In this document: piece by piece, positions 1 to 11,321 of the stretch
How the letters are laid out: every line of letters begins with the position of its first letter
How positions within the stretch are numbered: the first letter of the stretch is position 1
NCBI GenBank assembly: GCA_012064385.1
Contig: QRDG01000529.1
Span: 1,729,971-1,793,970, forward strand
Source of the DNA: Puccinellia tenuiflora
Taxonomy: Eukaryota > Streptophyta > Magnoliopsida > Poales > Poaceae
Direction of reading: 5' to 3'
Length of the DNA: 64,000 nt
The notes under the pieces: generated by a model
The model's database searches: none
What the model saw: the letters and a program-made list of their open reading frames with translations, nothing else
Told to the model about the DNA's origin: nothing
Position numbers and translations under genes: made by a program

Positions 1-399
1 TAATGGGCCTGTTGGGCCAAATCTTTATCAGCCGTCAGATCAAATGACACTAATGTATCAGGACTATTAGTAATAGGTACTGTAAAACTCACCTACGAAC
101 GACTTCAAATTTTGGCGGGAAGATTTGTGCCCAAGAAGTCTCGTAACGCTATCCTAAGATGCATATTTTTCGTCTACAATTTGTATAATATATCGATACT
201 ATTGTAGTGGTGAATTAATCAGAACGAGTTCGGTTGTAAATTAATATGATAACATACACAAAACTTGTAGCAAATATAGTCGTGACTCACCAAGTTAAAA
301 AAGAATTTGACGAAAATAGTAGGACTCTACTGCATTTTTTGGGGGTAAAGAGTACAAAGCCTACAAGAGGATTGTATTGAGAAAAAGAAGGCATTTAAA

Positions 400-730
400 C
401 TATAGCAAACTATCTTCCCAGTCAGCGAAAATTCCATATTTTGTCCGCTTAGCTCTAACCTTCAACCATTTTATCTCGGCCTTGAAAACGGCTCTGCACT
501 GGTAAATATTTGGTTTGATACCTTTGAAAACGCAACTGTTCGTGCTCATCCAGATTGACCATGCAACCAAAATAATCAGATGCATGAAAAAAAAAGCAAG
601 TGAATATGTTTTTTCACTAATGAGATGCAATCTAGATCAGATTGACCTGGTTGAAAGATACTTCCAGCAATCTTGAGCAAACTGGGAGTGAAAAAACATA
701 TGATCTCTAGTTTCGAGCTGGTTTCTATCA
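400..730 (-). mobile_element. LINE open-reading-frame relic (C-terminal tail)
   Basis: A minus-strand reading frame (630 to 400) encodes a stretch with the pattern LVAWSIWMSTNSCVFKG. This resembles the AWSIWxxRNxCVFxG tail that follows the zf-RVT zinc-binding region in plant L1-type LINE ORF2. No start, RT core or polyA tail is visible. It is a dead fragment next to a second LINE relic on the same strand. The family call rests on motif recall, not on a search. Confidence 0.5.
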
Positions 731-739
731 TAGAGCATA

Positions 740-1913
740 CATTTTTTTTATAAAGGACGCTTTATTAGACTTTAACCGGTTTAATCAAGCTGATACAACC
801 AGAAACGTCCACATCCGGCCTCAGCATAACCACGATGCACACAGCCGAAAGAAGGAGATAAAGAGGTAGACTGTAGAGGGTGAGAAAAGAAACACATAGG
901 GAAAAAACACACGTCACATGTGACAAAGAGTGATCCTATGGTGAAGGTGGCCCGATACGCAAATTATGCTGCTACCCATGTCGAGTAAAAATATATGTCG
1001 CCAATTGTTACAACCATGAGCAAACCTCCATAAACAAGTCTCGGTGAACCGGACTCTGAAGAATAGACCACTCCCGGAGATAGTGAGCACAACGGAAGAT
1101 CACCTACATAGGAGAAGAAAATTTAGCGTTAAAAACTCTGTCATTTCTACATAGCCAAAACGACCATAGTAAAGTGATTTCTCCCACCCAAATGTGTTCT
1201 TTAAACGAGTGATCTAGACCGTGCAACCAATTGTTAATAACTGAGCTAGGTGGAAATAGGTTCGAAGCCACTTGGATGCAGACCATACAGAGCGTGCAAA
1301 CTGGCATTCAAAGAACAAATGCTTGATACTTTCATCGTGATGACATAACACACATTTTTTACTTCCTTGCCAGTTACACTTTGCCAGGTTGCCCTTAGTT
1401 AGAACAACCCCCCTACGGAGGAACCAAGTAAAGATTTTTATTTTCAGTGGTACCTTCATTTTTCAGAGATGTTTATTGTTTATTACAGGCACATCAGAGT
1501 GTACTGATGCATTATACATGATTCCCACTGAGAATTTTCCATTCTTGAGTAGGTTCCAACGAAATTTATCGTGTCCTGGTAACAGATGTATTTCGGCTAA
1601 ACGCTCCTGCAGAGCTTGCCATGAGGCCAATCTTATACCAGCGAGATCCCGTCTGAAAGACACGTTGGGTGGGGAAGATCCCAACAGCTCAGCGAGAACC
1701 ACTTTTGTTACGTGCAATACTGTATAATGCTGGATATTGTTCCCGAAGAGGTGCATTCCCTAGCCAGGAGTCCTCCCAGAATCTTATCTCCGACCCGTCC
1801 TTTATACAAAACGATCCATATCGAAAGAACTTAGTATTTACCAACATCAAACCTGCCGAAAAATATGAATCACATACTTTCCAAGACAATTGGGATACAA
1901 TTTTTGAGCCCAC
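740..1913 (-). mobile_element. L1-type LINE 3' fragment (zf-RVT region), minus strand
   Basis: Successive minus-strand frames encode the end of a plant LINE ORF2. From 1913 downwards they include RFWEDSWLGNAPLREQYPAL. This is followed by a KFRWNLLKNGKFSV segment, then KVPLKIKIFTWFLRR, and then a zf-RVT knuckle with CVLCHHDESIKHLFFEC. Between 1307 and 1104 a degraded LLWSFWLCRNDRVFN tail follows. The T-run at about 740-747 on the plus strand would be the polyA end. The frames are broken by stops and shifts, so it is inactive and 5' truncated. The upstream RT core is not seen; sequence up to about 2,110 may be more of the same element. Confidence 0.7.
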
Positions 1914-2202
1914 ATATTTTTTTCTTCAGGAGTTTGTTGCCACACCTAATTCTCCAAGAAAATTGCTTCCTCCGAAGCAGGTGTCTAGTATTGAGCTTGT
2001 CTTGCAACAATAACCAACAGAAGACCCTGCGTTGGAAACTTATCATTCATGACGAATGCATAAGGTTTTTTTTAGATCAGCATGGATCTCTCCCCGATCC
2101 CATTTAAGTGAAACCAAACTAGTAGCACAGAGTTTTGAAGAAATGAAAACAAAAGCAAAAACCTGACTAGAAACAGAAGGTAGCACTAGATACTACTATC
2201 CC

Positions 2203-2564
2203 GTGAACAGAACACAACATGCACTGCATGATCTTCCTCCAGGTGAGCGTGGATGTACCCCCAGCACTGGGTAGTAGCTACCCATGATGCAATCCACACG
2301 AATTCATTGCAGCTTCGCCCGCCGGCAGACTCAGATGTGCTCTTAGCTTGGAAATCAAGATCCTTATGAAGGGCTTTGATGATTTTTCGGTCAATCACGT
2401 GCAACGTACTGGTAATGGTGTTGCGCATTGTTTAGCAAAGGAAGGCTGCATGAATAAATTGTGTAAGGTCTGGCTGGGGTGCCCCCCGAGTTGGCTAATG
2501 GGTGTGTTAGACTTGGATGTGAGTGATTAATAAATGCAGCCTAGTTATTTCTCAAAAAAAAAAA
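2203..2564 (+). mobile_element. LINE RNase-H-like tail with polyA, plus strand
   Basis: The plus frame 2348-2530 encodes DDFSVNHVQRTGNGVAHCLA followed by KEGC and WLGCPPSWL. This matches the C-terminal RVT_3/RNase-H-like domain that many plant non-LTR elements carry (FxxVxRxxNxVAHxLAxxGC). A stop, an AATAAA-like stretch and a 12-bp A run (2553-2564) follow. The first part, 2211-2358, recurs at 2608-2754 (see the repeat entry). Confidence 0.6.
2211..2358 (+). repeat. Direct repeat copy 1 (~148 bp)
   Basis: This segment runs from AACACAACATGCAC to GCTTGGAAATCAA. It is repeated with few mismatches at 2608-2754. The sequence after the two copies differs: copy 1 leads into an RNase-H-like LINE tail, copy 2 into a zf-RVT LINE tail. 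A 35-bp inner part (GGGTAGTAGCTACCCATGAT region) occurs a third time at 2566-2601. Confidence 0.8.
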
Positions 2565-2607
2565 AGCATTGGGTAGTAGCTACCCATGATGCAATCCACA
2601 CAAATAG

Positions 2608-2754
2608 AACACAACATGCACTACATGATCTTCCTCCGGGTGAGCCTGGATGTACCCCAGCATTGGACAATAGCTACCCGTGATGCAATCCACACGAATT
2701 CATTGCAGCTTCGCCCGCCGGCAGACTCAGAGGTGCTCTTAGCTTGGAAATCAA
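2608..2754 (+). repeat. Direct repeat copy 2 (~147 bp)
   Basis: This is the second copy of the 2211-2358 segment, with scattered substitutions such as CACTGCATG versus CACTACATG and CCAGGTGAGC versus CCGGGTGAGC. It is joined directly to a different LINE tail. Confidence 0.8.
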
Positions 2755-3118
2755 AGAAGAGGCAGCCAACTTTTTGGGCTAATAAAACGTCCATCAAAGA
2801 TTGTTCGACCAAACTTTCGCTTGATCATGGTGTTGCGAGGAAGATCATGTCCTCCTTTCCCATGCTTGTCTCTTGGGAGGTGTGGAAGGAGTGTAATACA
2901 ATGATCTTTTAGCATGTTGCGTCGCCGGCGGCCATTGTCATTTCTAGAATTAAAATGACGCAAGAGTATGGTGTTTGGCCGGGGCCAAATTTTTGGGCAA
3001 TGTAATTTCGGGAGAGTATTCTTCATTGGAAGTCCTAGAGCTTGTCCCGGGCAACTACATGAAACTTCTTCTTAATTAATAAAAATATAAAATATTTTGC
3101 ATTGTTTCAAAAAAAATA
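2755..3118 (+). mobile_element. LINE 3' fragment with A-rich end, plus strand
   Basis: The plus-strand translation gives GVARKIMSSFPMLVSWEVWK, then ECNTMIF, then HVASPAAIVISRIK. This resembles the C-terminal end of L1-type ORF2 (LVSWELWKERNARVF). A stop after IMIF-like residues and an A run near 3107-3115 suggest a dead 3' end. Confidence 0.6.
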
Positions 3119-3179
3119 TCAACGCCATGAACTGGGCCGTTTTGCTCGACTCCAAATCCTTGAAAGGTTTTTTCTAGTT

Positions 3180-3530
3180 TCTTAGATAAAGAAGCACTAG
3201 ACGCCAGACCTGCTTTAGATTAATCGAAGTAACATTGTTAAATACAAGATTGATTCTATTATTCCAAATATCCCAAAGGATAGCTCAGCAGACTACATTA
3301 AAATGCATGAAACATTTATTACAAATTCATCTAGAAGTATTTGATTCAAAGCTAGTGATCTACACATCAAAATTTTCGAAAAAAAACCTCGAATGTTCTC
3401 TAGCAACTATGCATTCGAAAAAGAGATGTCTAGCCGTCTCAATTTCATTGCACATTCACATTCTAGTGGTTTGGCCATACCTGTGGCCCTCAAATTATCC
3501 CTAGTCATGATCTTGTTTTAAGAAAACAGC
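3180..3530 (-). mobile_element. LINE zf-RVT relic, minus strand
   Basis: The reverse complement of 3423-3470 reads MCNEIETARHLFFEC, a clear zf-RVT signature (CxxExxxHLFFxC). Further downstream on the minus strand, AILWDIWNNRINLVFN matches the domain tail. Stops and shifts interrupt it. Confidence 0.65.
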
Positions 3531-3863
3531 CAAAGGAAGACTTGGATAAATAGGTTTTTTACTTTTGTTGTTTAGTTATTTCTTCACGCTTGAAGTCAAA
3601 GAATTCAAATATGTAGTAGAACTTGTGTCAAACAACAACATTAATTGTTGATAAGCAGGTGCTCCTCTCGATTTTCTATTTCAGTTTTCAGATATTTGTG
3701 TTTTGTGTGTGCTTCAGGTCATCTACAAGCAATGGCAGACCGAATTATTTGACACTATTTGAGGATAAGTCATTTTTTAAAATATCTATAGTTGTATCAA
3801 AACTGAACTAGCTAGCATGTCTTATGAGATATCAAAGTAGCATTTATCACGGAAATTCAATTC

Positions 3864-4247
3864 GGCACCCGAGCTCACCAGCTCCTGCTTTTTTCAAAAA
3901 AAATAAATAAATAGTGAAACATTATGAAAAATTCTGAAAAAAATTGGAGACACACGCATATAAGTTGTTCACACTCGTGAAAGTTTTAGGAATGAAAATA
4001 CATACCCTGCACTCTGTGCAAAAAAGACAAAATCAGTGTTTTCAAAAATGTGTTTTTAGATCTATTTTGACCACTCATTTTGTCTTTTTTGTACAGAGCA
4101 CAGGAGATGTCTTTTCATTCCGAAAAAATTCACGAGTGTGAAAAACTTATATGTGTGTGTCTCTAAATTTTTTCAGATTTTTTCATAAAGTTTTACTATT
4201 TTTTTATTTTCGTCTAAAATAACAGGAGCTGGTGTGCTCGGGTGCAC
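3864..4247. mobile_element. Foldback MITE-like element (~384 bp)
   Basis: The left end GCACCCGAGCTCACCAGCTC and the right end, read in reverse complement (GCACCCGAGCACACCAGCTC), are near-perfect terminal inverted repeats. Complementarity continues inward through TTATGAAAAA, GAGACACAC, CATATAAGTT, CACACTCGTGAA and GAATGAAAA to an AAAAAAGACAAAAT arm on each side. The whole element could fold into one long hairpin with a short loop near 4055. It has no coding capacity. The class (Mutator-like versus other) is unresolved because no clean target duplication is visible. Confidence 0.75.
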
Positions 4248-4259
4248 AAACGCCGCTCC

Positions 4260-7200
4260 GCATTTATCAGGCCTACTTGTAACTAACCAATTTGCTATTG
4301 GAGCTCAAGATGGGGGATGGCTGCACATCAAGAAAGTTAGGGCACTAGGCACACTGTGCTACTCATTTTAGCAAAGGGGATCCTTGGCGTCCTGATAGTC
4401 ATGTAAATATGTAATGCTTGATGATTTTGCCTGAAAATCAGGAAAGCTTTCAGTTTACATTGTTTGCCTCCTTCATATAGCATTTGTGACGTAAATAAAG
4501 TCAGTTTATGTTTCTTCCTTTTCAAATGGTTACATTTAGCTAAAGTGCCTCTACTTGCTGATCACATGTGTGTGTTCAGCCCAAAGCTAAGCTATCCAGG
4601 GCATGTAAGCGTAAATGCATTTATATTGCTGAAAGGATTGTTGATACTTTGTGTTGCTATGCCCAAAGATTGTTACGTGCAGGGATCCTGCATGATAACT
4701 TATAAAAAAGCTTATTATTCAATACTCGTAAAGTATATTTTCGAGGCACGATATTTGCAAGTATTAGTTGCTTAACATCTGCATATTATGTGCTACTTCT
4801 TTTTATTTTTAGATTATTGATTCATTCAAAGCCCTCTTTGTTCTGTAGGCTATGTACAGTTATGTGATGGGATTACGAATCTTATTTATTTCTGTAAGAT
4901 GTAATCCTCCTTGGGCCGTCGGCAGGTTGCCCTCACTCTCCGGCCAATGCCGCTGGACAATGAACCTTCAAGTGCTGCCTCCAAGTGCCACCAACCCAGA
5001 ACTAAATGTAGGCATCAGGAATTTGTATTAGTCATGTATTGCTAGGATGAAATGGGCTCCAATATTGGTTGTCAATGAAAAATTGGAGCGTGGCATCCTT
5101 GGATCTTAAGTTTGATCATTTGTGTTTACCTAGATGTGGGTTTCTTATTAGTTATGATATATCACACATGAGATTTTCTTTGCTTAGTCCGAAGAGAAGT
5201 GTGATGAAGATGTCATCACATATCACTTGTTATATTGAGGAAATATCAACAGCTCGCTATGTCGCTATGTGTATCCACAAAACAAAATGATTCTCTAATC
5301 AATATATTTCCTAGGGATTTGGAGCAGAGGGACAAATGTTGATCTTTTTGTCGGGAGAGATATAAGGCTACGATAATATAGGTCCATTCATTTTAGGGCG
5401 AAATTACGGTCGGCTGTTTTTTTTCTCCCGTTGCAACGACGGGCATTGTGCGAGTTTGCTTAAACCCTCTAAAATTAACTAAAGAATATAAGGAACTGGA
5501 GGAGTAAATCCCCATAGATTCATATTGCCAATGCATAAACTCTAGCAACCGAGAATCTGCTGCCTCAGGACTAAGTCCATTCATCTCCTTTCCTCGTCAG
5601 CGGAAACGGACTGCAGGATATCACAAAAATGCTGAAACTCGGCATAAGCTGCTTCAGAGAAAGGCAAATGAAACAAATCTAGCAAGCAATGAGGGTTGCT
5701 GCAGCCTGCAGAGCAGAATAAACTGAAATGTCCACAGATGTAGCATAGAAAGCTAGTTAATTAGTTCTTAACCAATCGGGGATGAGCTAGCCAAAACTTT
5801 TATATACGTTTGATGAAAGAAAAATCTTTGGCCAGTAGTCCGCCGCACGCACGAAAACGTAATGATTGTCTTCTCACTTAATAATAAAAAAGAAACCATT
5901 CCTACAATATACAACGGCCACTATATGGCATACAAGCGCCCTTCGACACGTAGCATAGTCGTCGCCGCTGCATCTGCACGCACGCATGTTCGTGCGGCGG
6001 CCGCTACGCCAGGCAATCATATAACCGTAGTGCATCTATGTCTACATACGGAATATATACTAACTCCGGCAATGACGCCGCTGAATGGATCGATATCGGT
6101 CCATAATGTTGATAGATCGCAGGCTACCAAGCGAATCCACAACGTGGGTGTGTCGATCTTACCTTGGCCTATGCGCACACACCTGTATAATCGACATCCG
6201 ATATCGGTGCAGATTTGTCTTCAGATTTCAGCACATGTGCACGATCGATCCAATCATATGGATCGAACATCATCTCGCGGCGCAACTAACTAGCTAACAT
6301 GTCTCGTGTCGTTACAGAGATCATAACAGTAGCTAGCTAGACTTCCATGGGGGAGCTTCCTCGGTAGCTACCTTGCTGAATTATTTGTCTGTTGTGTGTT
6401 TCTGTCTTGTCTGAGTATATCAATCCAACGAAATGGTTTGTTTCGCTACAGACGATGCTATTTGGTCGATCCGACAAAACCAGCTGATTTATCGGATCAA
6501 TCTACACATGGTACGATCCCCTTATTTTGGAAGTATGAATGGTTGCACTAGATTCCTTTACAAGCATTAACTATTTATGGAAGCTCAAAGGGTCATTAAA
6601 GATTATGATCTTTATATGATTTATATATAAAAAGTTTTATTAACTAAAGATAATTTAGTCAAACGTAAATGAAATGGGTGTAAAAGATGTTCGTTCTACG
6701 ATTAAGAGAAATTTATTCACTATTTGTTTACCACTTGTCCCTTTGCTCGTCTTGTTTCAATGATAGTGGAGCTTACTTTTAACTACCACCACCAACAATA
6801 TTACAAATCTATTTTGAAACTAGTTGAGAGTGATAGATAAATTAAATAAGCCGTATTCAGATGGTAGTATTCTCTTTGCTATGGTCTATTCATAATTTTA
6901 GCAATGACTAGGTTCTTAACATGACAGGAAATATTAATCATTTGCATATTAATTATTCACAAGGTACATGATCCTAGCGTGGTATTTTCTTCCCATGCCG
7001 GAGCAGCAGGAGCCTATGGTTCTGCATGAGACGCCAATGGTTACATTGGCCTACCAGGCTGACTGGCGGCTTTCTAATACATTAGATGGTGCATAAGTGT
7101 TTCATCTTATTTGTATTTCGTTAGTTTGTTTTTATATCCATCTATGTTATCCATAATTTCTAAACGATGAATCTGAAACTTCACAGCAAATGGATAGTGT

Positions 7201-7300
7201 GCATGGATTGATGCAGGGTCTGGAGTTTTATTCCCCTTTTCAAGAGAATTCATTTCGCAATAATCTCTCTGTAATCCCTATACTGTAACCCCCCTACTAG
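4260..7300. other. Intergenic, nothing recognised
   Basis: No coding region with family similarity, RNA gene or transposon terminus was recognised here. The longest open frame (5862-6293, plus) reads as low-information sequence rich in His, Arg and Thr, and looks like chance. Confidence 0.4.
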
Positions 7301-7559
7301 ATACATACATGACATCAACATGATACAATGGCAACAATGATGGGATGCAACAAGTGATGACTCAACTTTTGCAAGTGATGACTTAGTTCATTGCAAATGG
7401 GAACTATTAGGGTTAGCGCTCCTGGAGAAGAGATAATAGCCAACAATGGATGCCGCAATTTGACTTTAAGAATTGGGAATTATGATTTTCCCACTGAACT
7501 AAATATTCTGATGAATTCGCAAGGCTTAGGGCATGCTTGGTTTCCCATATCTTAACCAA

Positions 7560-8292
7560 ATACCATCGTAAAATTCCACGGACATCCTCATGTCCTCATA
7601 AAAATCGGTCGATCATGTAGGCAAGCCTGGAAAGTTTTACGGAGCGGAAATTTAAAAGAAAATCCATGTGCGCCCTTAGATGTAATACTAGGTATGGATT
7701 GGATGTCTAAGTATGAAGGTCAGATAGATTATGCAGAACGTGCTATTACACTCATAACCCCGAAGAAAGTAATGATCAAACGTAGATCTGTGCTTAACCT
7801 TGGAGAGACCAAGTAAGTTGAATTCTCTTAAGAGTGTTAGTCTGGAGGATGTACATATAATGATGGATTACCCGACCAGATTCTTTTCGTATGAGTTATC
7901 AGGAATGCCACCGGATAGAGACATTGGGTTTATCATTGAATTGATGTTACAGACATGACCAACAGCCAAGAGACCCTACAAGATGGATGTAGATGAGTTG
8001 AAGGAACTTAAGAAGAAACTCAGAGAGTAGTTGGATAAATGATTCATTCAACCAAGTTCATCGTCTTAGGGAGCACCATTGTTGTTTGTGAAGAAGAAGG
8101 ACAAGACACATTGTATGTGTATGGATTATCACCCACTTACTAAGGTGACGATTAAGAACAAGTACCCACTTCCAAATATTAATGATCTGTTTGACCAGAT
8201 GAAGGGAAATATCAATGACTTGTTTGACCAGTTGAAGGGTAGTTCTAATTGAAAAATAGGAAGGATGATATTCCCAAGGCCGCCTTCACAAT
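7560..8292 (+). mobile_element. Ty3-gypsy pol relic, part 1 (protease end and RT start)
   Basis: Conceptual translation shows the gypsy landmarks in order. First comes DVILGMDWMSKYEGQIDYAE (protease/RT boundary), then LSGMPPDRDIGFIIEL. Next are AKRPYKMDVDELKELKKKLR, FIQPSSS, GAPLLFVKKKD, and KVTIKNKYPLPNINDLFDQM (RT N-terminus). Several stops and small shifts break the frame, and DLFDQxKG is tandemly duplicated at about 8,180-8,240. The relic stops exactly where a LINE was inserted and resumes at 10,211. Some sequence at 7,300-7,560 may be older gag. Confidence 0.8.
8280..8292. repeat. Target-site duplication (left) of inverted LINE
   Basis: CCGCCTTCACAAT lies here and again at 10211-10223. 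Joining the two sides restores a gypsy RT reading (DIPKAAFT), so this is a real target duplication and not chance. Confidence 0.85.
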
Positions 8293-8439
8293 TTTTTTTT
8301 CAAAATGGGGTGCCCCCAGCCTCTGCATCGATTGATGCATGTAGCTTTTTATTCCTTTATTGAAATTCAAGTGTTATAACGAGCTACATCACGGATCAGA
8401 AAGAGTTGATACATGGATCAACCAACGAAAGAAAAAACA

Positions 8440-9371
8440 CATGAAATGAATCTGCATTAACATGTGATCCGCCGATCAAAACGCCAGCTGCACTGGTTGT
8501 ATAAATCCCGCGCCACCGATTCTAGCCGGCTGCACCTAGTAGCCAAAGCGGCGCGCTTCTCCGTTGGTTGTAGGTAAGACCACATACGGATCCAGTGTGT
8601 GGCTAGTGGAACAACCTGCATGAAGGAATAAGATTGTGCTCTGTTAAAGATATAATTGTTGCGCACATTCCATATGGCCGAAAGTAAAGCACAGACACTA
8701 ACTCGGATCTGGACTTTAAGCTTTTTAGTGACCCCCCTTAACCAGTTTCCGAACAAGTTTTTTATACTAATAGGGGGATAAATATTAAAAGCCACATGAA
8801 CGATACGCCAAACCATCTTAGCAAGAGGGCATGTTATAAATAAATGTTGAATCGTCTCATCTTGATCACAAAAGTAACACTTTTTACAATCCTCTCATTT
8901 TCGCTTTGCCAAATTGTCTTTTGTTAGAATCACTTTACGGCGAAGGAACCACATAAAAATCTTAATTTTTAAGGGCACCTTCATTTTCCATATGTACTTA
9001 CCATTAAAATGTGCATCAGACATAAAGACTAAATATAGTGATTTAACCGTGAATTTTTTCGAAGCCGCTAAATTCCACTTAAAAATATCTTGATTATCAT
9101 TAAGCCGGATTTGCATTAGGCGAGCAAGCAGGTTAACACAAAGATTCCACCTGTTACCATTTAAGGTTCGTCGAAAGGTTAAATTAATGGGTGGAGCTTG
9201 TGATAAAACCGAAGCTACCGATACCTCTTTTCTATGAGCTATTTTGTATAGTGTCGGATATTGGCTAGAAAGGGGCTTATCCCCTAACCACGTATCCTCC
9301 CAAAACCGGACACTCTCCCCGTTTCCAACGGAAAATGATCCCCGTTCGAAGAACTCATCCTTCACTTTCAA
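8440..9371 (-). pseudogene. LINE ORF2 C-terminal segment (zf-RVT)
   Basis: Two minus-strand frames cover this part. The first (9371-8895) runs from KVKDEFFERGSFSVGNGESV through the WEDTWLG motif to KVILTKDNLAKRK. The second (8816-8457) carries MVWRIVHVAFNI, LFGNWLRGV and ALLSAIWNVRNNYIFN and ends with the ARDLYNQ tail. The cysteine knuckle lies at the break between the frames (8,817-8,894, CKKCYFCDQDE-like). It is the sense-oriented 3' half of the inverted LINE. Confidence 0.75.
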
Positions 9372-10210
9372 AGGAAAAGTTAATGATGAATTAGGTCATT
9401 TTTTTCAAACGAAAAAAGGCCTACGGCAGGGCGACCCTCTATCACCCATTCTTTTTAATATCGTTGACGATATGCTGGCTATTATCATTGCAAGGGCGAA
9501 GGATGATGGCCAAGTTGGAGGGTTGATCCCTCATCTAGTTGAGGGTGGGGTTTCCATTTCACAATATGCGGACGATACGTTACTTTTCATGAGCCATGAT
9601 TTCGAGAAGGCTTTAAATATGAAACTCATCTTATGCATGTTTGAACAACTATCTGGCCTAAAAATAAATTTCCACAAGAGTGAATTTTTTTGTTTTGACC
9701 GAGCCAAAGAAATGGAAGATCAATATAGGACACTTTTTGGATGCGAAATCGGCAAGTTCCCATCTAAGTACATGGGAATCCCGATCCACTCCTGTAAACT
9801 TCGCAATGGCGAATGGAAACCAGTTTATGATCGGCTTGAGAAAAAATTAGCTAGTTGGGCAGGGAAGCTTTTGTCCTGTGGAGATAGGTTAATACTCATC
9901 AATTATGTCCTAACTAGTCTCCCGATGTTTATGCTATCCTTCTTTGCGGTACCCAAAGGGGTACCAAAAAGAATGGATATTTATTGCTCTAGATTTTTTT
10001 TGCAAAGTGATGGGCATAAGAGGAAGTACAGATTGGATAAAAGGAATATTTTGTGCCGGCCGAAAGAACAGGGAGGTCTAGGAATTGAAGTTTTAGAGAT
10101 TAAAAATAAATGTTTGCTTTCCATATCGTTCGCTAAACTACTATCTGAGGACTGTGTTTGGCATGAACTGATTTGGAATAAATACTTGCGCACGAAATCT
10201 CTATCTCAGA
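9372..10210 (+). pseudogene. Inverted LINE reverse-transcriptase segment
   Basis: The plus-strand frame reads KKGLRQGDPLSPILFN, then QYADDTLLF, the catalytic YADD box. It continues with LSGLKINFHKSEFFCF, YMGIPIHSCKLRNGEWKPV, LSCGDRLILINYVLTSLPM and EQGGLGIEVLEIKNKC, and ends near WNKYLRTKSLSQ. This covers RT motifs from just before the catalytic site to the thumb. The finger and endonuclease parts are missing. The open frame runs into both flanks (9,244-9,371 is shadow of the zf-RVT part; after 10,210 it is gypsy), so it is not one gene. Confidence 0.85.
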
Positions 10211-10270
10211 CCGCCTTCACAATGAAGGGTATATATGTACGTATTACAAGACTTGAAGCATAAGAACTAT
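10211..10270 (+). mobile_element. Ty3-gypsy RT relic, part 2
   Basis: Continuing from 8,292, the plus-strand reading is AAFTMKG then IYV, corresponding to the DIPKTAFxTRYGxYE block of gypsy RT. Similarity fades within about 60 bp. The duplicated 13 bp at 10211-10223 is the right target-site copy. Confidence 0.55.
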
Positions 10271-11321
10271 ATGACTTGGAAATATCAAATGGACTTCAAA
10301 ATTATAGTCTATCTCTAAATCATAAATTATCATAATGTATCCTAATATGGCATTCCATTCCCGATCTCGGTTGATTCCACGTGAGAGCCAATGAAGAAGT
10401 GTGTTAAACATTGCCTACTTCGGATGTCCAACAGGGAAAAGGAGTGCATGACCACGTATGAGTTGGGCGCGACGGAGACCCGCATATACCACTATAATGA
10501 AGCGGTTTCAGTAGGGGGAAAATACTCATGAGATTCAATGCGTTCGCTCTTTTCGGCCTCCTCGCCGATCCCATGTGCTGGTTCCGTGTCGTCGCGCTGG
10601 TTCGCAACTCTGCCAGTTTCATCCTCTCGTCGCACCGGTTCTTTAGCTCTGCCATCGCCTATTTCCCTATTTGGGCGGCGGGTCCCAAGCTTTGTCCGCT
10701 TTAGATCCCCAGCTTAGGTCCCGATGCGGCCCCTCTCATCGACGTTCCAAGGCACCCGTTCCCAGCCAAGTGCATCGTGTTGTGTTTTCGCCTTGTAGAG
10801 GACGCAACACCTCGTGCGGATGATGGCGGCGCTACAACGCCATGCAGGCACTTTTAGCGGCAGGTCCAGGGCTATGTAGCATCCTTGTTTTCTACAATTT
10901 GGAGAAGTTAAATTAATTCAATAAATTGATTTTATTGCAATGAATTTATTGATATTTCTAAACGAATTATAAATTTAAGGATTTGAATAAAAATTCAACC
11001 TTGTTCAAATATAACAAATAAATCGATCTACTCTCTTTCATGTGTCTTCTCTCAAATAACTCGGCTTCTATATAGAGATTGTTGATTCTGTCCGACCCAA
11101 CAAGACTCTCTTTGAACGTATATCTTCGCTCGGTCACCAAACATGTGTATTTACTTTGTTTCATGTTGCAATTAAAAAGACTAGTCAAAATCCTGATCTT
11201 ACTGATCGGATTGACATGGATTGAAGGCGGGGGGGGGTTCAATCCCATCTTAATGAAAATCCTCCCAAATCCCCTTCAATCCACTCCAATCCATTTGAGT
11301 AGTGGACTAAGTGAACAAGCC
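10271..11321. other. Intergenic, no gene recognised
   Basis: No family-level similarity was found. At 11,215-11,310 a G run and paired TCCAATCC-type motifs (AATCCCCTTCAATCCACTCC) look like the end of a small DNA transposon. Only one end is visible, so it is not called. Confidence 0.35.

Larger units (their letters stand above)
8293..10210 (-). mobile_element. L1-type LINE with internal inversion (twin priming)
   Basis: The insertion is flanked by the 13-bp duplication CCGCCTTCACAAT. On the left, the plus-strand T run at 8292-8300 is the polyA tail of a minus-strand element. The minus-strand part (about 9371 to 8293) encodes RFWEDTWLGDKPLSSQYPTL, KVPLKIKIFMWFLRR and a zf-RVT tail ending LYNQCSWRFDRRITC. 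The right part (about 9372-10210) is in the opposite orientation and encodes the upstream RT region. In the element's own order the two parts are nearly adjacent. This is the structure expected of twin-primed reverse transcription. Both parts have lost their 5' end and contain stops. Confidence 0.85.

Noticed and set aside
5862..6293. 143-aa plus-strand open frame
   Set aside because: No family similarity, overlapping frames, and low-information composition; likely chance.
9244..10263. Single 339-aa plus-strand gene
   Set aside because: The first ~40 codons are the shadow of the minus-strand LINE half and the last ~18 belong to the gypsy relic. The frame is a chance fusion across two transposon junctions.
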